Notes under the pieces: model-generated
The model's input: only the letters and a program-made list of their open reading frames with translations
Database searches by the model: none
What the model was told of the DNA's origin: nothing
Made by a program: the position numbers and the translations under genes
Shown: in pieces, positions 39,091 through 48,288 of the stretch
Numbering within the stretch: the first letter of the stretch is position 1
Layout of the letters: the number at the start of each line of letters is the position of its first letter
Source of the DNA: an uncultured Sutterella sp.
GTDB taxonomy: Bacteria; Pseudomonadota; Gammaproteobacteria; Burkholderiales; Burkholderiaceae_F
NCBI GenBank assembly: GCA_902463725.1
Contig: CABQGK010000002.1
Coordinates: forward strand, 1-64,000
Reading direction: 5' to 3'
DNA length: 64,000 bases

Positions 39091-39729
39091 ATGGCAGAAT
39101 CCAAAGTGACGCACGCTGGCCGCGTCTTTCTCGTCACAGCGCCCTCTGGCGCGGGGAAATCGTCGCTCGTTAACGCACTTCTGAAACTCGAGCCCACCAT
39201 CAAGCTCTCAATTTCGCATACCACACGACAGCCGCGTCCAGGTGAAGAAAATGGCCGCGAGTACTACTTTGTGAGCGAAGCAGAGTTCCTCGCCATGAAG
39301 GATCGAGATGAATTTCTCGAAAGCGCACTCGTGCACGGCAACTACTATGGCACTAGCCTGATTTGGATCGAAAAACAGATCGCACAAGGCAACGACGTGC
39401 TGCTCGAAATCGATTGGCAAGGTGCACGTCAAGTGCGCGAACGTCTCAAGGGCACTATCGGGATCTTTATCCTGCCGCCCTCGATTGAAGCACTCGAGTG
39501 GCGTCTGCACCATCGCGGCACCGATAGCGAAACCACCATTACCCGTCGTCTACTTGGCGCAGGCGCTGAGATTGCGCACGCACCTGAATTCGAGTACGTT
39601 ATAATCAATGAAGATTTCGATGTCGCGCTCTCGCAGCTCAGAGCTGTTGTCGTCGCGAGCCGCCTCGCCTTCAAACATCAGGCCGTACGCCACCGCGAAC
39701 AATTCGTGAGCCTCGGTATTCCGCTCTGA
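39091..39729 (+). CDS. gmk: Guanylate kinase
   Basis: It phosphorylates GMP to GDP, supplying GTP and the substrate for (p)ppGpp synthesis. The 212-residue product shows the P-loop [31 protein letters not shown], the GMP-binding [17 protein letters not shown] region, DIDWQGA-like [10 protein letters not shown] and the lid motif RLLGAGAEI. It is preceded by AAGGAG and follows yicC by 12 bases; rpoZ follows after 56 bases. Confidence 0.98.
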   Translation: MAESKVTHAGRVFLVTAPSGAGKSSLVNALLKLEPTIKLSISHTTRQPRPGEENGREYYFVSEAEFLAMKDRDEFLESALVHGNYYGTSLIWIEKQIAQGNDVLLEIDWQGARQVRERLKGTIGIFILPPSIEALEWRLHHRGTDSETTITRRLLGAGAEIAHAPEFEYVIINEDFDVALSQLRAVVVASRLAFKHQAVRHREQFVSLGIPL

Positions 39730-39785
39730 GCCCGTCATGTGACGGACACCGTTTTCTCCCTAACCTTTTAAACATTGAAAAGAAC

Positions 39786-39986
39786 ATGGCCCGCATTACT
39801 GTTGAAGATTGCCTCAAGAAAGTCCCGAACCGCTTCCAGATGGTTCTCGCTGCGGCTTACCGTGCGCGTCAGATCGCTCAGGGCTACGCCCCCAAGGTCG
39901 ACGCCAAAGACAAGCCTGCCGTTCTCGCGCTGCGTGAAATCGCCGCCGGAGAAGTCGGTTTGGAAATGCTGAAGAAAGTTCCGTAA
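39786..39986 (+). CDS. rpoZ: RNA polymerase omega subunit
   Basis: The 66-residue omega assists folding of the beta' subunit and forms part of a (p)ppGpp site on RNA polymerase. The family core is clear: [30 protein letters not shown] in overlapping pieces, followed by [16 protein letters not shown]. It lies in the conserved gmk-rpoZ-spoT order, and a strong terminator follows. Confidence 0.97.
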   Translation: MARITVEDCLKKVPNRFQMVLAAAYRARQIAQGYAPKVDAKDKPAVLALREIAAGEVGLEMLKKVP

Positions 39987-40033
39987 CCCATGCCTCAGCA
40001 AGGCAACGGACACCTCTTTCACTGAGGAATCGC

Positions 40034-40085
40034 AAAAGTCAGGCCCATTTTCCGGGAATGCTCCCGTTGGCCTGACTTTTTTGTT
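40034..40085 (+). terminator. Rho-independent terminator after rpoZ
   Basis: AAAAGTCAGGCC (40034-40045) pairs with GGCCTGACTTTT (40069-40080), then TTTTTTGTTTT. spoT starts 50 bases later and so needs its own promoter or read-through. Confidence 0.9.
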
Positions 40086-40132
40086 TTATGGCGCTTCTCA
40101 TTTGAGGAGCGATTCGATCGGACTCACAGAGT

Positions 40133-42472
40133 ATGACAGACACAACCGTGTACCCGGACGACATGTATGCCACAAAGGACGAGATGCCTAGCATCCGCCC
40201 GCAGAGCGGCTCCGTCACGAAGCGCGAAGCCGCCGCATCCAAGCCTGTCCCTGAAACGCCTACCTTTGAGGTACCTGCGCCGACATCGCTCCCCGATGCG
40301 GATTTGCCGCTTTTTACGCCCACGCAACCCGCTGCAATCGTCTCTGCTTCGCACCTTGTAGATCGATGTCGACAGTACATGAGTGCTGCGGACGTTGAGA
40401 AGATCCGCGAAGCCTACCGCTATGCCGACGCTGCGCACTTGGGACAATTCCGAAAATCGGGTGAGCCCTATATTACGCACCCGATCGCCGTGGCCAGTAT
40501 TCTCGCCTCTTGGAAAATGGATGCGCTCACCATCCAAGCGGGGCTTATGCACGATGTGCTTGAAGATACGGGTACAAGCAAACAAGAGATGGCCGAAAAA
40601 TTTGGCCTTGACGTGGCCGAGCTTGTCGACGGGGTGAGTAAACTCGATAAACTGCGCTTTTCTTCCGCTGAGGCTGCACAGGCTGAGAGCTTTCGAAAAA
40701 TGCTCATGGCGATGTCGCGAGACGTACGCGTCATTCTTGTGAAGCTTGCTGACCGTCTGCATAACCTTCGCACGCTCGGGGTCATGCGAGCCGAAAAGCG
40801 CGCGCGCATTGCCAAAGAAACACTTGACATTTATGTGCCGCTTGCGCACCAGCTCGGCCTCAACAATGTCTTTCGCGAGTTGCAGGAACTCTCGTTCGCC
40901 AACCGCTACCCGCGCCGCTACGAAATTCTCTACCACAACGTGCTCAAGCAACGTACAGCACGACGTTCGGTGCTCGAAAAGATTCTCGCTGAAACCCGTA
41001 CGCAGCTCGCCAAATACCATATCCGCTCACGCGTCATCGGTCGCGATAAGACCATTTACGGCATCTACAACAAGATGCGCACGCAGCACCAGTCCTTCTC
41101 TGACGCGCTCGACATCTATGGCTTTCGCGTGATTGTGCGCTCTCTCGAGGACTGCTACCTGACACTCTGCGCGCTGCACTCGCTCTTTAAACCCGTTCAT
41201 CGCCGCTTCAAAGACTTCATTGCCATTCCTAAGATGAATGGCTACCAAAGTATTCACACGACGGTGATCGGTCCCAATGGCACGCCCATTGAGTATCAGA
41301 TTCGCACCGAAGACATGCACCGCGTGGCTGAATACGGCATTCTCACGCAGTGGCTCTTTAAAAATGACGTCGACCCAAGCGACATGCAGTCACGCACCTC
41401 TGCGTGGCTTGCAAACTTGATGGAAATCCAACGCAACAGCGCAGACAGTAGCGAATTTTTGGAAAACATCAAGGTCGACCTCTTCCCCAATCGTCTCTAC
41501 GCCTTTACGCCGCAGGGCAAGATTATCTCGTTGCCCAAAGGCTCAACACCGGTGGACTTTGCTTATCAGGTGCATACCGATGTGGGTAACCATGCCACGG
41601 GCTGCAAGATTAACGGTGAGCCCCGCCCCCTGAGCACACGCCTCTCGAATGGCGATATGGTGGAGATTCAAACGAATCCCAGCGCCTATCCCTCACCGGC
41701 ATGGCTTGAAAGCGTGCGCTCAGGCAAAGCGCGCGCTGAAATTCGTCAATATCTGCGCACGCGACTGCCCGAAGAGTCCATTCACCTCGGGCAAGAGGCG
41801 CTCCGAAAAGAGGCCGACGCCAACCGCTTTAGCCTTGAAGCCGTTCCTGAGGCGATTTGGCAGAAACTGCGCGCTGAGCTTGAAGTGCCTGACGACAACA
41901 GTCTCTATACCTCAATTGGCCTTGGCAAAGATTTGCCTGCGGCGGTCCTGCACCGTCTTGTTAAGATGACGCACGAGCTCGATAGCGCCAATCCGCTTCA
42001 TCCGCTGCCCGCGATCACCATTCGCGGCAACGAAGGTGTCGCCGTAGAACTCAGTAAAGACTGCCACCCCATTCCGGGTGATGCCATTCGTGGCTACAGC
42101 CGCACGGGGCATGGGCTCGTGATTCACCGCGCAGACTGCCCGCACTGCCGCCGCGGCATGAAGGCGGAGCCCTCACGCTGGCTTGACGTTGCTTGGGCCG
42201 AAGAGCAGAACCATGCTAACCATGCCGTGCCTGTTGACATCCTTGTGAGTGACCAAAACACTGCGCTCGCTGCCATCACCACGAGTATCGCAGAAGCCAA
42301 TTCCTCCATCGTTGGGGTGGTCTTCTACGAGCGTGAAGCTCAACAGTACCTACGCTTGACGCTACAGGTACGCGACCGCGGGCATCTGATGTATGTCATC
42401 AAGATGATTAAGAAGAACCCTGCCGTGCTACAAGCCAAGCGCGTCTTTGAGGCGGGCGCGCCGCACAAGTAG
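40133..42472 (+). CDS. spoT: Bifunctional (p)ppGpp synthetase/hydrolase
   Basis: The 779-residue RelA/SpoT homologue makes and degrades (p)ppGpp. A hydrophilic N-terminal extension (about 1-75) precedes the HD hydrolase domain (THPIAVASI, HDVLEDTGTSKQE: catalytic His-Asp intact; DRLHNLRTL). The synthetase domain (GFRVIVRSLEDCY, NGYQSIHTTVIGP), TGS (AFTPQGKIISLPKGSTPVDFAY in part), a helical region and a C-terminal ACT domain (VPVDILVSDQNTALA) follow. Intact HD points to SpoT rather than monofunctional RelA. It follows gmk-rpoZ. Confidence 0.96.
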   Translation: MTDTTVYPDDMYATKDEMPSIRPQSGSVTKREAAASKPVPETPTFEVPAPTSLPDADLPLFTPTQPAAIVSASHLVDRCRQYMSAADVEKIREAYRYADAAHLGQFRKSGEPYITHPIAVASILASWKMDALTIQAGLMHDVLEDTGTSKQEMAEKFGLDVAELVDGVSKLDKLRFSSAEAAQAESFRKMLMAMSRDVRVILVKLADRLHNLRTLGVMRAEKRARIAKETLDIYVPLAHQLGLNNVFRELQELSFANRYPRRYEILYHNVLKQRTARRSVLEKILAETRTQLAKYHIRSRVIGRDKTIYGIYNKMRTQHQSFSDALDIYGFRVIVRSLEDCYLTLCALHSLFKPVHRRFKDFIAIPKMNGYQSIHTTVIGPNGTPIEYQIRTEDMHRVAEYGILTQWLFKNDVDPSDMQSRTSAWLANLMEIQRNSADSSEFLENIKVDLFPNRLYAFTPQGKIISLPKGSTPVDFAYQVHTDVGNHATGCKINGEPRPLSTRLSNGDMVEIQTNPSAYPSPAWLESVRSGKARAEIRQYLRTRLPEESIHLGQEALRKEADANRFSLEAVPEAIWQKLRAELEVPDDNSLYTSIGLGKDLPAAVLHRLVKMTHELDSANPLHPLPAITIRGNEGVAVELSKDCHPIPGDAIRGYSRTGHGLVIHRADCPHCRRGMKAEPSRWLDVAWAEEQNHANHAVPVDILVSDQNTALAAITTSIAEANSSIVGVVFYEREAQQYLRLTLQVRDRGHLMYVIKMIKKNPAVLQAKRVFEAGAPHK

Positions 42473-42516
42473 CGCTGTGCGCCTCGGTCTCTCGGGGCGC
42501 AGAAGGCATGAAGCTG

Positions 42517-42549
42517 AAGGGAGCACTACACGCGTAGCGCTCCCTTTTC
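42517..42549 (+). terminator. Rho-independent terminator after spoT
   Basis: AAGGGAGC (42517-42524) pairs with GCTCCCTT (42539-42546), with an inner CTAC/GTAG stem, followed by TTTT. Confidence 0.85.
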
Positions 42550-42648
42550 GTTTGTCTTCCTTTGCGCTATGCTGCGCTCATGGAGGGGATGGATGCGCTC
42601 AGCGCGCATCGCGCCCCACATATCAACATAGCCGGCACGGAGCGGAAG

Positions 42649-43362
42649 ATGAACTTCAAGGAATGGCTGATGACCTTCAAAACCAGCGGGACCAGACGCT
42701 ACGACAAGACGATCTACGGCTCCGCGATCAACCGCATTGCGCGTGCGCTCGACTTTCCACCCGTGTACACCTGTCTCGATCCCGTTGAATTTCAGCGCAT
42801 TGACGAGGCCATCCGCGCGCACCCAGAATTCCAGGCGTTCAACAGCCGCGGACACCGCATGTACAGTTCTGCGTTGAGCGCCTATCGACGCTATCTTGAG
42901 TACATCGATTCGCACGACCTGCTGCTTGAGGACGCGGCAGAAATTGAAGCGCGCGTGCCCGACGCCACCGAGCGCGAGCAACTTGTGCGCGCCCGCATCG
43001 GCCAAGGTAGCTACCGCCGCAACGTGCTCGCACACTGGGACGGGCGCTGTGCGGTGACGGGCTACAACAACGCGCAGATGCTGCTTGCCTCGCACATTAA
43101 GCCTTGGCGCCACAGCACCGACACCGAGCGGCTCGACGGCGAGAACGGTCTACCGCTCTCGCCAACGCTCGACAGGGCGTTCGATCAGGGACTCATCAGC
43201 TTTCACCCGAGCACGGGCCGCATCATCATCTCTTCGGTCTTCTCTGGTCACGAGGTGCTCGGCATCACGGACGATATGTCACTCTGGCGCAAGCCGAGCC
43301 GCGCGATGCACGACTACCTCGAATACCACGCAGAGGTCGTGTTACTCGAAGCAACGACCTAG
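42649..43362 (+). CDS. HNH endonuclease family protein
   Basis: The 237-residue protein is presumably a DNase. The C-terminal HNH_2-like region is clear: CAVTGYNNAQMLLASHIKPW, then NGLPLSPTLDRAFDQGLISF, with the conserved His, Asn/Asp and final loop. The N-terminal ~120 residues (MNFKEWLMTFKTSGTRRYDK) look like a helical DNA- or partner-binding part. I chose ATG 42649, six bases after GGAG; an in-frame ATG at 42580 and a TTG at 42562 are possible. It stands alone after the spoT terminator with no methylase nearby, so the role (restriction, anti-phage or other) is open. Confidence 0.8.
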   Translation: MNFKEWLMTFKTSGTRRYDKTIYGSAINRIARALDFPPVYTCLDPVEFQRIDEAIRAHPEFQAFNSRGHRMYSSALSAYRRYLEYIDSHDLLLEDAAEIEARVPDATEREQLVRARIGQGSYRRNVLAHWDGRCAVTGYNNAQMLLASHIKPWRHSTDTERLDGENGLPLSPTLDRAFDQGLISFHPSTGRIIISSVFSGHEVLGITDDMSLWRKPSRAMHDYLEYHAEVVLLEATT

Positions 43363-43368
43363 GTGGCA

Positions 43369-43932
43369 CTAAGGCGCACATCGGAAGAGAAGATCTGCAC
43401 TCGAATTCTGAAGTGCACTCTCCGCGCTATGGCCAGTTGAGGCGGCGTCAGTGCCTGAGGTCAAGTTGTTGCCACGCTCGCGCGTATCCGCCACGGGCTC
43501 AACCTTGAGGTTGTGGCGCGCACAAAAGGCGGCAGCCGCCTTCATGAGTTTGTAGCGCGCCTTGATACCTTGGTAGCCCGAGGCGCTCCCAGCCAGCATG
43601 TAGACGCCGCCCGCAAGCGCCACGGGCTCCTCTACGCCGGACTTCTCCTCACAGACGAAGGTCACCTGTCCCGAGGCGACACTTCGATAGGCGACAGCAT
43701 CCGTCGCACTCATTGAAGTGATGCGCGCGATGCGCCCTGACTTCGCGCAGAAGTCGTTGGCGGCACGGACAGCGTCGCTCTGCTGGCCAGCGCCGCTCCA
43801 AGCGAGGTAATTGGTGGAAGAAATGGAGTACTGGCCTGCGCCAAGACTCACGGGCTCCGTGGTACTGCAGCCAGCAAGGATGAGGAGCGCCGCGGCGAGA
43901 AGCGCGGTCGCATTGGTTTTGCTGAACGTCAT
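43369..43932 (-). CDS. Lipoprotein with a duplicated domain
   Basis: The 187-residue protein has a lipoprotein signal with lipobox LAGC (Cys at about 22) and should be anchored to a membrane. Two segments resemble each other: residues about 32-75 (GAGQYSIS ... AANDFCAKSG) and about 107-150 (AGGVYMLAGS ... AAAAFCARHN), each ending in an alpha segment with FCA. This suggests a tandem duplication of a small domain. I recognise no named family. It converges with the HNH gene, with six bases between the stops. The 229-base gap to greB holds no gene I can see. Confidence 0.82.
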   Translation of the reverse strand: MTFSKTNATALLAAALLILAGCSTTEPVSLGAGQYSISSTNYLAWSGAGQQSDAVRAANDFCAKSGRIARITSMSATDAVAYRSVASGQVTFVCEEKSGVEEPVALAGGVYMLAGSASGYQGIKARYKLMKAAAAFCARHNLKVEPVADTRERGNNLTSGTDAASTGHSAESALQNSSADLLFRCAP

Positions 43933-44161
43933 CGTTGAATCCTACAGTTGAACAGATGCTGCGGGCCCACAGCGAAAAAAGAGGCCAATCAAAATGAGCT
44001 CAACAGGATTCTACGCCAGTGAAAAAGTCGAGGAAAGATGTCCTAGGGGAAACGACAATCTCAAGTAAAATCAAATACCTTTAAGAAAACTAGTTTTTAA
44101 AAAATGGGGGATAGAGATTGGTATGCAGGAGGCGTAACACGCCCCTAGCAAATTTCGTTTT

Positions 44162-44722
44162 TCAGTACGGCTGCTCGTTGGTATAGGTGACTTCAAGAAT
44201 TTCCAACGTTTCAACGCCTGCAGGATGCGTAGACGTCGCAGGCGTAGGGAGCTTTACCTCGTCGCCCTCGCGCGCCTTGAGAAAGACACGGGCAATGGGG
44301 CTAATCCAGCTCACGTCACCGTGGCTTGCGTCCGCCTCATCGATACCAACAATGCGGATCTTGTGCTCCTCTCCGTTTTCCTTGGCGTAAAGGACGGTCG
44401 CGCCAAAGAAAACCTGATCCGTGGGCGGACGGGCACCTGGGTCGACGACTTCCGCGCTCTCAATGCGCTTATTAAGAAAGCGGATACGGCGGTCAATCTC
44501 GCGCAGGCGACGCTTGCCGTAGAGGTAGTCGCCATTTTCTGAGCGGTCACCGTTGCTCGCGGCCCAGGCTACCACGTTGACCATTTCAGGGCGCTCGACG
44601 TTGACAAGACGCTCGCGCTCATCCAGAAGCCGCCGATAGCAGGCGGGCGTCATGTAGTTCTTCGTGTTGGGAGGTAACCCTGGGAGGGTCACCTCGTCAT
44701 CATCGTCATCTTTGGCTGTCAT
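44162..44722 (-). CDS. greB: Transcription elongation factor GreB
   Basis: GreB rescues backtracked RNA polymerase by stimulating transcript cleavage. The 186-residue product is longer than the usual ~160 because of an acidic N-terminal extension (AKDDDDDEVTLPG). The coiled-coil signature is intact: NGDRSENGDYLYGKRRLREI with the acidic tip, and RIRFLNKRIESAEVVD, as is the FKBP-like C-terminal domain (ISPIARVFLKAREGDEV). The ATG at 44722 begins the homologous protein; the frame continues upstream without family match. It is divergent from the retron unit. Confidence 0.94.
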   Translation of the reverse strand: MTAKDDDDDEVTLPGLPPNTKNYMTPACYRRLLDERERLVNVERPEMVNVVAWAASNGDRSENGDYLYGKRRLREIDRRIRFLNKRIESAEVVDPGARPPTDQVFFGATVLYAKENGEEHKIRIVGIDEADASHGDVSWISPIARVFLKAREGDEVKLPTPATSTHPAGVETLEILEVTYTNEQPY

Positions 44723-44834
44723 GTTTTCTGTCCCGAAAGGAGCAAATCGGCACGCGCCTTTCACCCCCGAACTGTGCAATTCGTACATTTTACTGACGAG
44801 GGCGGCGCGCGTGCAATGTAGACGCAAAACCGCC

Positions 44835-44864
44835 TTGACAGTCTACGCTAGAGAGCTCTATACT
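44835..44864 (+). promoter_or_regulatory. Probable promoter of the retron unit
   Basis: Perfect -35 TTGACA (44835-44840), 18-base spacer and -10 TATACT (44859-44864). Transcription would start near 44871, about 115 bases before the a1 repeat. The leader holds a hairpin AAAGGCTA/TAGCCTTT (44894-44901 and 44912-44919, ten-base loop). Confidence 0.65.
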
Positions 44865-44867
44865 GAC

Positions 44868-44892
44868 TACATAGAGATCCTCATTTGATCCC
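44868..44892. repeat. Left direct repeat flanking the retron/MoxR block
   Basis: This segment ends in ATTTGATCCC (44883-44892), repeated exactly at 51527-51536, with further partial similarity before it (TACATAGA here, TACGTAGA there). The two copies lie at the two ends of the accessory block. It may be an insertion or recombination scar; chance similarity is not excluded. Confidence 0.4.
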
Positions 44893-44987
44893 CAAAGGCT
44901 ACTCGATCAGCTAGCCTTTCGCAAACTGGAAAACGACCTTAATTGGTAGTCTTTCGGTTGCGTTTAGCTGATTACTTTGTCGAGTTT

Positions 44988-45245
44988 AGGTAACCGTACT
45001 CCTCTGCATTTAGGTTCATCTGGTGTTTCGCCAGAACTGATATTTGCTGACTGCATACGGCTGCGATCCCCGCTGGGGCGGGGTGCGTGCAGCCGACCCG
45101 CATCTCGCGGCCGAATGTCGCTCCCGCCGAACGCCGATTTCGAGCCGCGGGGCGCTCTCACTCAGCGGTCGGCGGGCGCGACAGTCGTCCGTTCGCTACA
45201 GGCATGTCGCCACACTAAAAGTAGATGCAGGGGAGTACGGTTCCT
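44988..45245 (+). ncRNA. Predicted retron msr-msd RNA
   Basis: The ends pair as retron a1/a2: AACCGTACTCCTCTGCAT (44992-45009) with ATGCAGGGGAGTACGGTT (45225-45242), 17 Watson-Crick pairs and one G-U. It is extended by AGG/CCT outside and by three more pairs inside. Directly after a1 comes TTAGG, so G45013 is a candidate branching guanosine. Next is a hairpin TCTGGTG-TTT-CGCCAGA (45019-45035) typical of msr. A hairpin with outer CGGCTGC/GCAGCCG and inner CCCCGC/GCGGGG follows (45058-45095). Then comes a long msd-like hairpin, whose 18-base arms 45117-45134 and 45165-45182 pair at 16 positions. A retron-type RT gene begins 98 bases downstream. No direct evidence of msDNA. Confidence 0.82.
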
Positions 45246-45343
45246 CTTTCTCCCAAGCCGCTACGCCTACGCCTTTGCTCTATAGCAAGGATGAGGTCAT
45301 CCGAAGCAATGAAGGCTCTCATCTTGACCCTGGGAAAAAGAGC

Positions 45344-48283
45344 ATGACGTCACTTGAACACCCAAATGCCGCCTCTGTCACCGCGATTGAGGAATGGATA
45401 CGTCAGAAGGAGAGCGTACTCACCGAGTCCACGGCCGAGTTGTACGCAATATTCACTCGTCTCAATCCACTAGCAGAAGATGCAAGGCCAACACTCTGGA
45501 AAGCACTAAAGCGAAACTTCGCGGCACGCTCCATCACGCTTTGGAACGACTGTTGCAGCGCCTGCGCACTCGAACCACTTAATGCGTTGCGTACCTTAGT
45601 GGCGCTATACATTGAAAAGAATCCCACATTGCTCACCTTCCCGCTGCTGGCATTCATGCTGTTGCCCAAAGCGCGCCAAGGTGCATTTCAGGAGCTACGG
45701 GCACCGTTGCTCGAACTTCTTCGGGATCAACCGCTTTTAGAGTATTTTGTCACGCATGGGAGAGGTTCTCGCTTTCCCATGTGGATTCCTGACGTTCCAA
45801 CGCAAACCGCTGCGTTGTGGCTCGCCGCGGGGACTCTAAAACACGGGGCACGGTCACCTGTTGCACTCATCGACTTCATCGCCAAGCACTCGGCTACACA
45901 CTCTTCTGATTTTTTCGACAGCCTTACCCAAACGCTTCATACCTGTGCCTCGGTGAGTCTTAACTTCAGCGGGGTTGACCTTGCCGATGCCGCTCCGAGT
46001 ATCCGATACATTGCCCACACACTGGATAAAAAAGTGCGCCCCGCTTGGCGCACCTTCTGCGACGATCTGCTGAGCTTATCGCTTTCGCACGGGGCAATCA
46101 TCACTGCGCAGTATGACAACCAAGCGCCCTTTTCCTCGGACCAAAAGAGCGGCCTCATGGAAACGCTACAGCTGCTCGCTAGAGATGGTGAGCTTGAGGA
46201 ACTCCTTACGGCGCTCTCTGACAAAAATGTGGCGCTTATGGGCGAGCTAAAGGCATACGAGGCGCTGGTAAAGAACCTGCCAAAGAATCTACATTGGGAC
46301 AGCTTACCAAACTGCATTGCTAGAGCCTCTCTTCAAAGTGCGTTCACTAAGAGTTGTCTTGGCGGCATGCATCATGCCAAGGACGACAAGCCCAAACACT
46401 GGCCGGGACATCTGAATGACACAGCGCTCTCGGCACTCTCTGAAGTCGCCTCCTCCCACGCGTCACCTGAAACGACTCAAAAGGCCTTCCGAGAAGGATG
46501 GTTCGGTAGCACTGTGCTTGAGTTGAGTCAGAACGTTAAGGAAGTGATGTTAGGCAAGACAGCTAGCGACCCAACGCTCAACGTGCTCGAGCGGTTCTTC
46601 TTCGAACCTAAAGCTGGGCTGGAATCCGCTCAATCTGCAGAAATTTTTGCTCTGCTTGCTACACAGCCTGAGTTCAAGTGGGTGCAAACCACGAAAAGCT
46701 TCAAGTCGCTGATCAGCTCACCTGAGTGGCAAAAGCTCATGCCGTCTGTGCTCGGCTCAGAAGCGTGGAAGAAAGTTGGTGCAATGGCGCTCGTTAGGGA
46801 TTTTCCTCGATCGCTCCTTGACGCGTTCCGCCTCGCTTCAACTCCTCTTGCGCTCGACTCGCTTTGGACTCTCTACCTGCAGCATGAGACCTCCGTCATG
46901 GAGTACGTCAGGAGTCCCTTCACAAGCTATCCTTATAAGGTGTTTGATCTGCTGAACGCAGCGCTCAGTGCCTGCCTTCGTGTCGGTATCTCCAAAACAG
47001 CTGAAAACAGAGGACTACGGAAGCTGCTCTCGCACTACCACAACTACGCCATCCTACGGACGGTGTTGGAGCTCGAGAGCGAGAAACCCACTGATCCCCT
47101 GAAGGCGGCCGAATGGGCAAGTGTGCTTTGGTCCAACATGCCTCCGTCCGTCGCTCGCACAAAGAATGCAACGGCCGCCGCAGGCGCCATTCTTCTTAAG
47201 ACGCTCGCCCGAGTGGCTCCACCGCTGCGCGCACTCAAGACGGCAGGTGCTGCGGATTGGCATCAACTCGACGTGGCACTACGCAACACCAGCAACCTTC
47301 GAGCTGCTGATGCTGCTTGGTTAGAACTTGCGTTCGCGCTTGGAAAAAGCTCCCTTACGGCCCTTCTCGCCGTTGCCAAGATGCGCAACACCACTGCCGC
47401 GCAAGGACACCATTTCGACCGCTACTACAAGTGCTGGCATATTCCCAAAAAGCACGGTGGAAAACGCATCATCATGGAACCGAAGCTGCCACTCAAGTTG
47501 GTTCAGCGTGCGATTCTTGACAATGTACTTATGCCGCTCGGTGTGCATCCTGCTGCGCAAGGATTCGTTCCTAACCGCTCAATCGTCACCAACGCCGCCC
47601 CTCACGTCGGACGTCGCGTCGTGGTCAACACCGACATTCATCAGTGTTTTCCGAGTACGCAATGGAACGTGGTGAAAGCCGCGCTTTTGCGGGATCTCAG
47701 TGGGAAGTTCCGCGAAGACACCATCGATCTCATCGTCGACATCACAACGCAAGGCGGTGCGCTCCCAACTGGGGCCCCCACCTCGCCCATGATTCTCAAC
47801 CGCGTCCTCTACCCGGCCGATTGCATCCTTGCGAAGCTTGCCGAGCAACGCGGCACGGCCTACACGCGCTACGCCGATGATCTCACATTTTCTGGCGAGG
47901 ATGACGCCGTGAAGTTGCTTGCACCGACGGGTGCTGTTCTCAAGCGCATCGGCCTTGTGCTCGATCCACGCAAGACGAACATCTTCCGCCGTGGTCGCCG
48001 GCAGTGCTGCACAGGGCTTGTCGTCAACGAGCAAGTTTCTGTGCCTCGCATCATTCGCCGCAAGATTCGTGCCGCCGTACACGAGTTCGCTCGTACTGGG
48101 TGCGCTACTTGGAACGGAAAACCACAAAGCGCAGAAGCCCTCTTGGGTCGCATCCACTTCCTGCACATGGTCCATCCCGAAGAGGCCGATGCGCTTCTCA
48201 ATAAGATGAAGAAGGACAAAACCGTAGCGGCTGAGATGAGCAAGCGCAAGGTTAAGCAGAAAAACACCGAGTTCCAAGGATAA
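45344..48283 (+). CDS. Retron-type reverse transcriptase with a large N-terminal extension
   Basis: The 979-residue protein ends in a complete retron-type RT (about 690-970). It shows WHIPKKHGGKRII, QGFVPNRSI, the retron X-region motif NAxxH as NAAPH (750-754), NTDIHQCFPS, LPTGAPTSP, the catalytic YADD (843-846) and the Y-region CTGLVVN (889-895). No maturase, HNH or other C-terminal domain follows. The first ~690 residues are mostly helical, without signal or membrane segments, and match no domain I know. They are far longer than in ordinary retron RTs, so an effector or scaffold may be fused in. ATG 45344 is chosen because the open frame further up runs through the predicted RNA; its ribosome site is weak. 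The next gene follows after five bases. Confidence 0.85.
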   Translation: MTSLEHPNAASVTAIEEWIRQKESVLTESTAELYAIFTRLNPLAEDARPTLWKALKRNFAARSITLWNDCCSACALEPLNALRTLVALYIEKNPTLLTFPLLAFMLLPKARQGAFQELRAPLLELLRDQPLLEYFVTHGRGSRFPMWIPDVPTQTAALWLAAGTLKHGARSPVALIDFIAKHSATHSSDFFDSLTQTLHTCASVSLNFSGVDLADAAPSIRYIAHTLDKKVRPAWRTFCDDLLSLSLSHGAIITAQYDNQAPFSSDQKSGLMETLQLLARDGELEELLTALSDKNVALMGELKAYEALVKNLPKNLHWDSLPNCIARASLQSAFTKSCLGGMHHAKDDKPKHWPGHLNDTALSALSEVASSHASPETTQKAFREGWFGSTVLELSQNVKEVMLGKTASDPTLNVLERFFFEPKAGLESAQSAEIFALLATQPEFKWVQTTKSFKSLISSPEWQKLMPSVLGSEAWKKVGAMALVRDFPRSLLDAFRLASTPLALDSLWTLYLQHETSVMEYVRSPFTSYPYKVFDLLNAALSACLRVGISKTAENRGLRKLLSHYHNYAILRTVLELESEKPTDPLKAAEWASVLWSNMPPSVARTKNATAAAGAILLKTLARVAPPLRALKTAGAADWHQLDVALRNTSNLRAADAAWLELAFALGKSSLTALLAVAKMRNTTAAQGHHFDRYYKCWHIPKKHGGKRIIMEPKLPLKLVQRAILDNVLMPLGVHPAAQGFVPNRSIVTNAAPHVGRRVVVNTDIHQCFPSTQWNVVKAALLRDLSGKFREDTIDLIVDITTQGGALPTGAPTSPMILNRVLYPADCILAKLAEQRGTAYTRYADDLTFSGEDDAVKLLAPTGAVLKRIGLVLDPRKTNIFRRGRRQCCTGLVVNEQVSVPRIIRRKIRAAVHEFARTGCATWNGKPQSAEALLGRIHFLHMVHPEEADALLNKMKKDKTVAAEMSKRKVKQKNTEFQG

Positions 48284-48288
48284 CTGTT

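Noticed and set aside
45044..45343. In-frame extension of the RT gene upstream of 45344
   Set aside because: It lies inside the predicted retron RNA, has no ribosome site and encodes Arg/Ser-rich text typical of non-coding GC-rich DNA.
45344..48283. Reading the RT as a group II intron maturase
   Set aside because: There is no maturase or HNH domain after the polymerase, no intron domain V-like RNA was seen, and the retron motifs NAxxH and TGLVVN are present.
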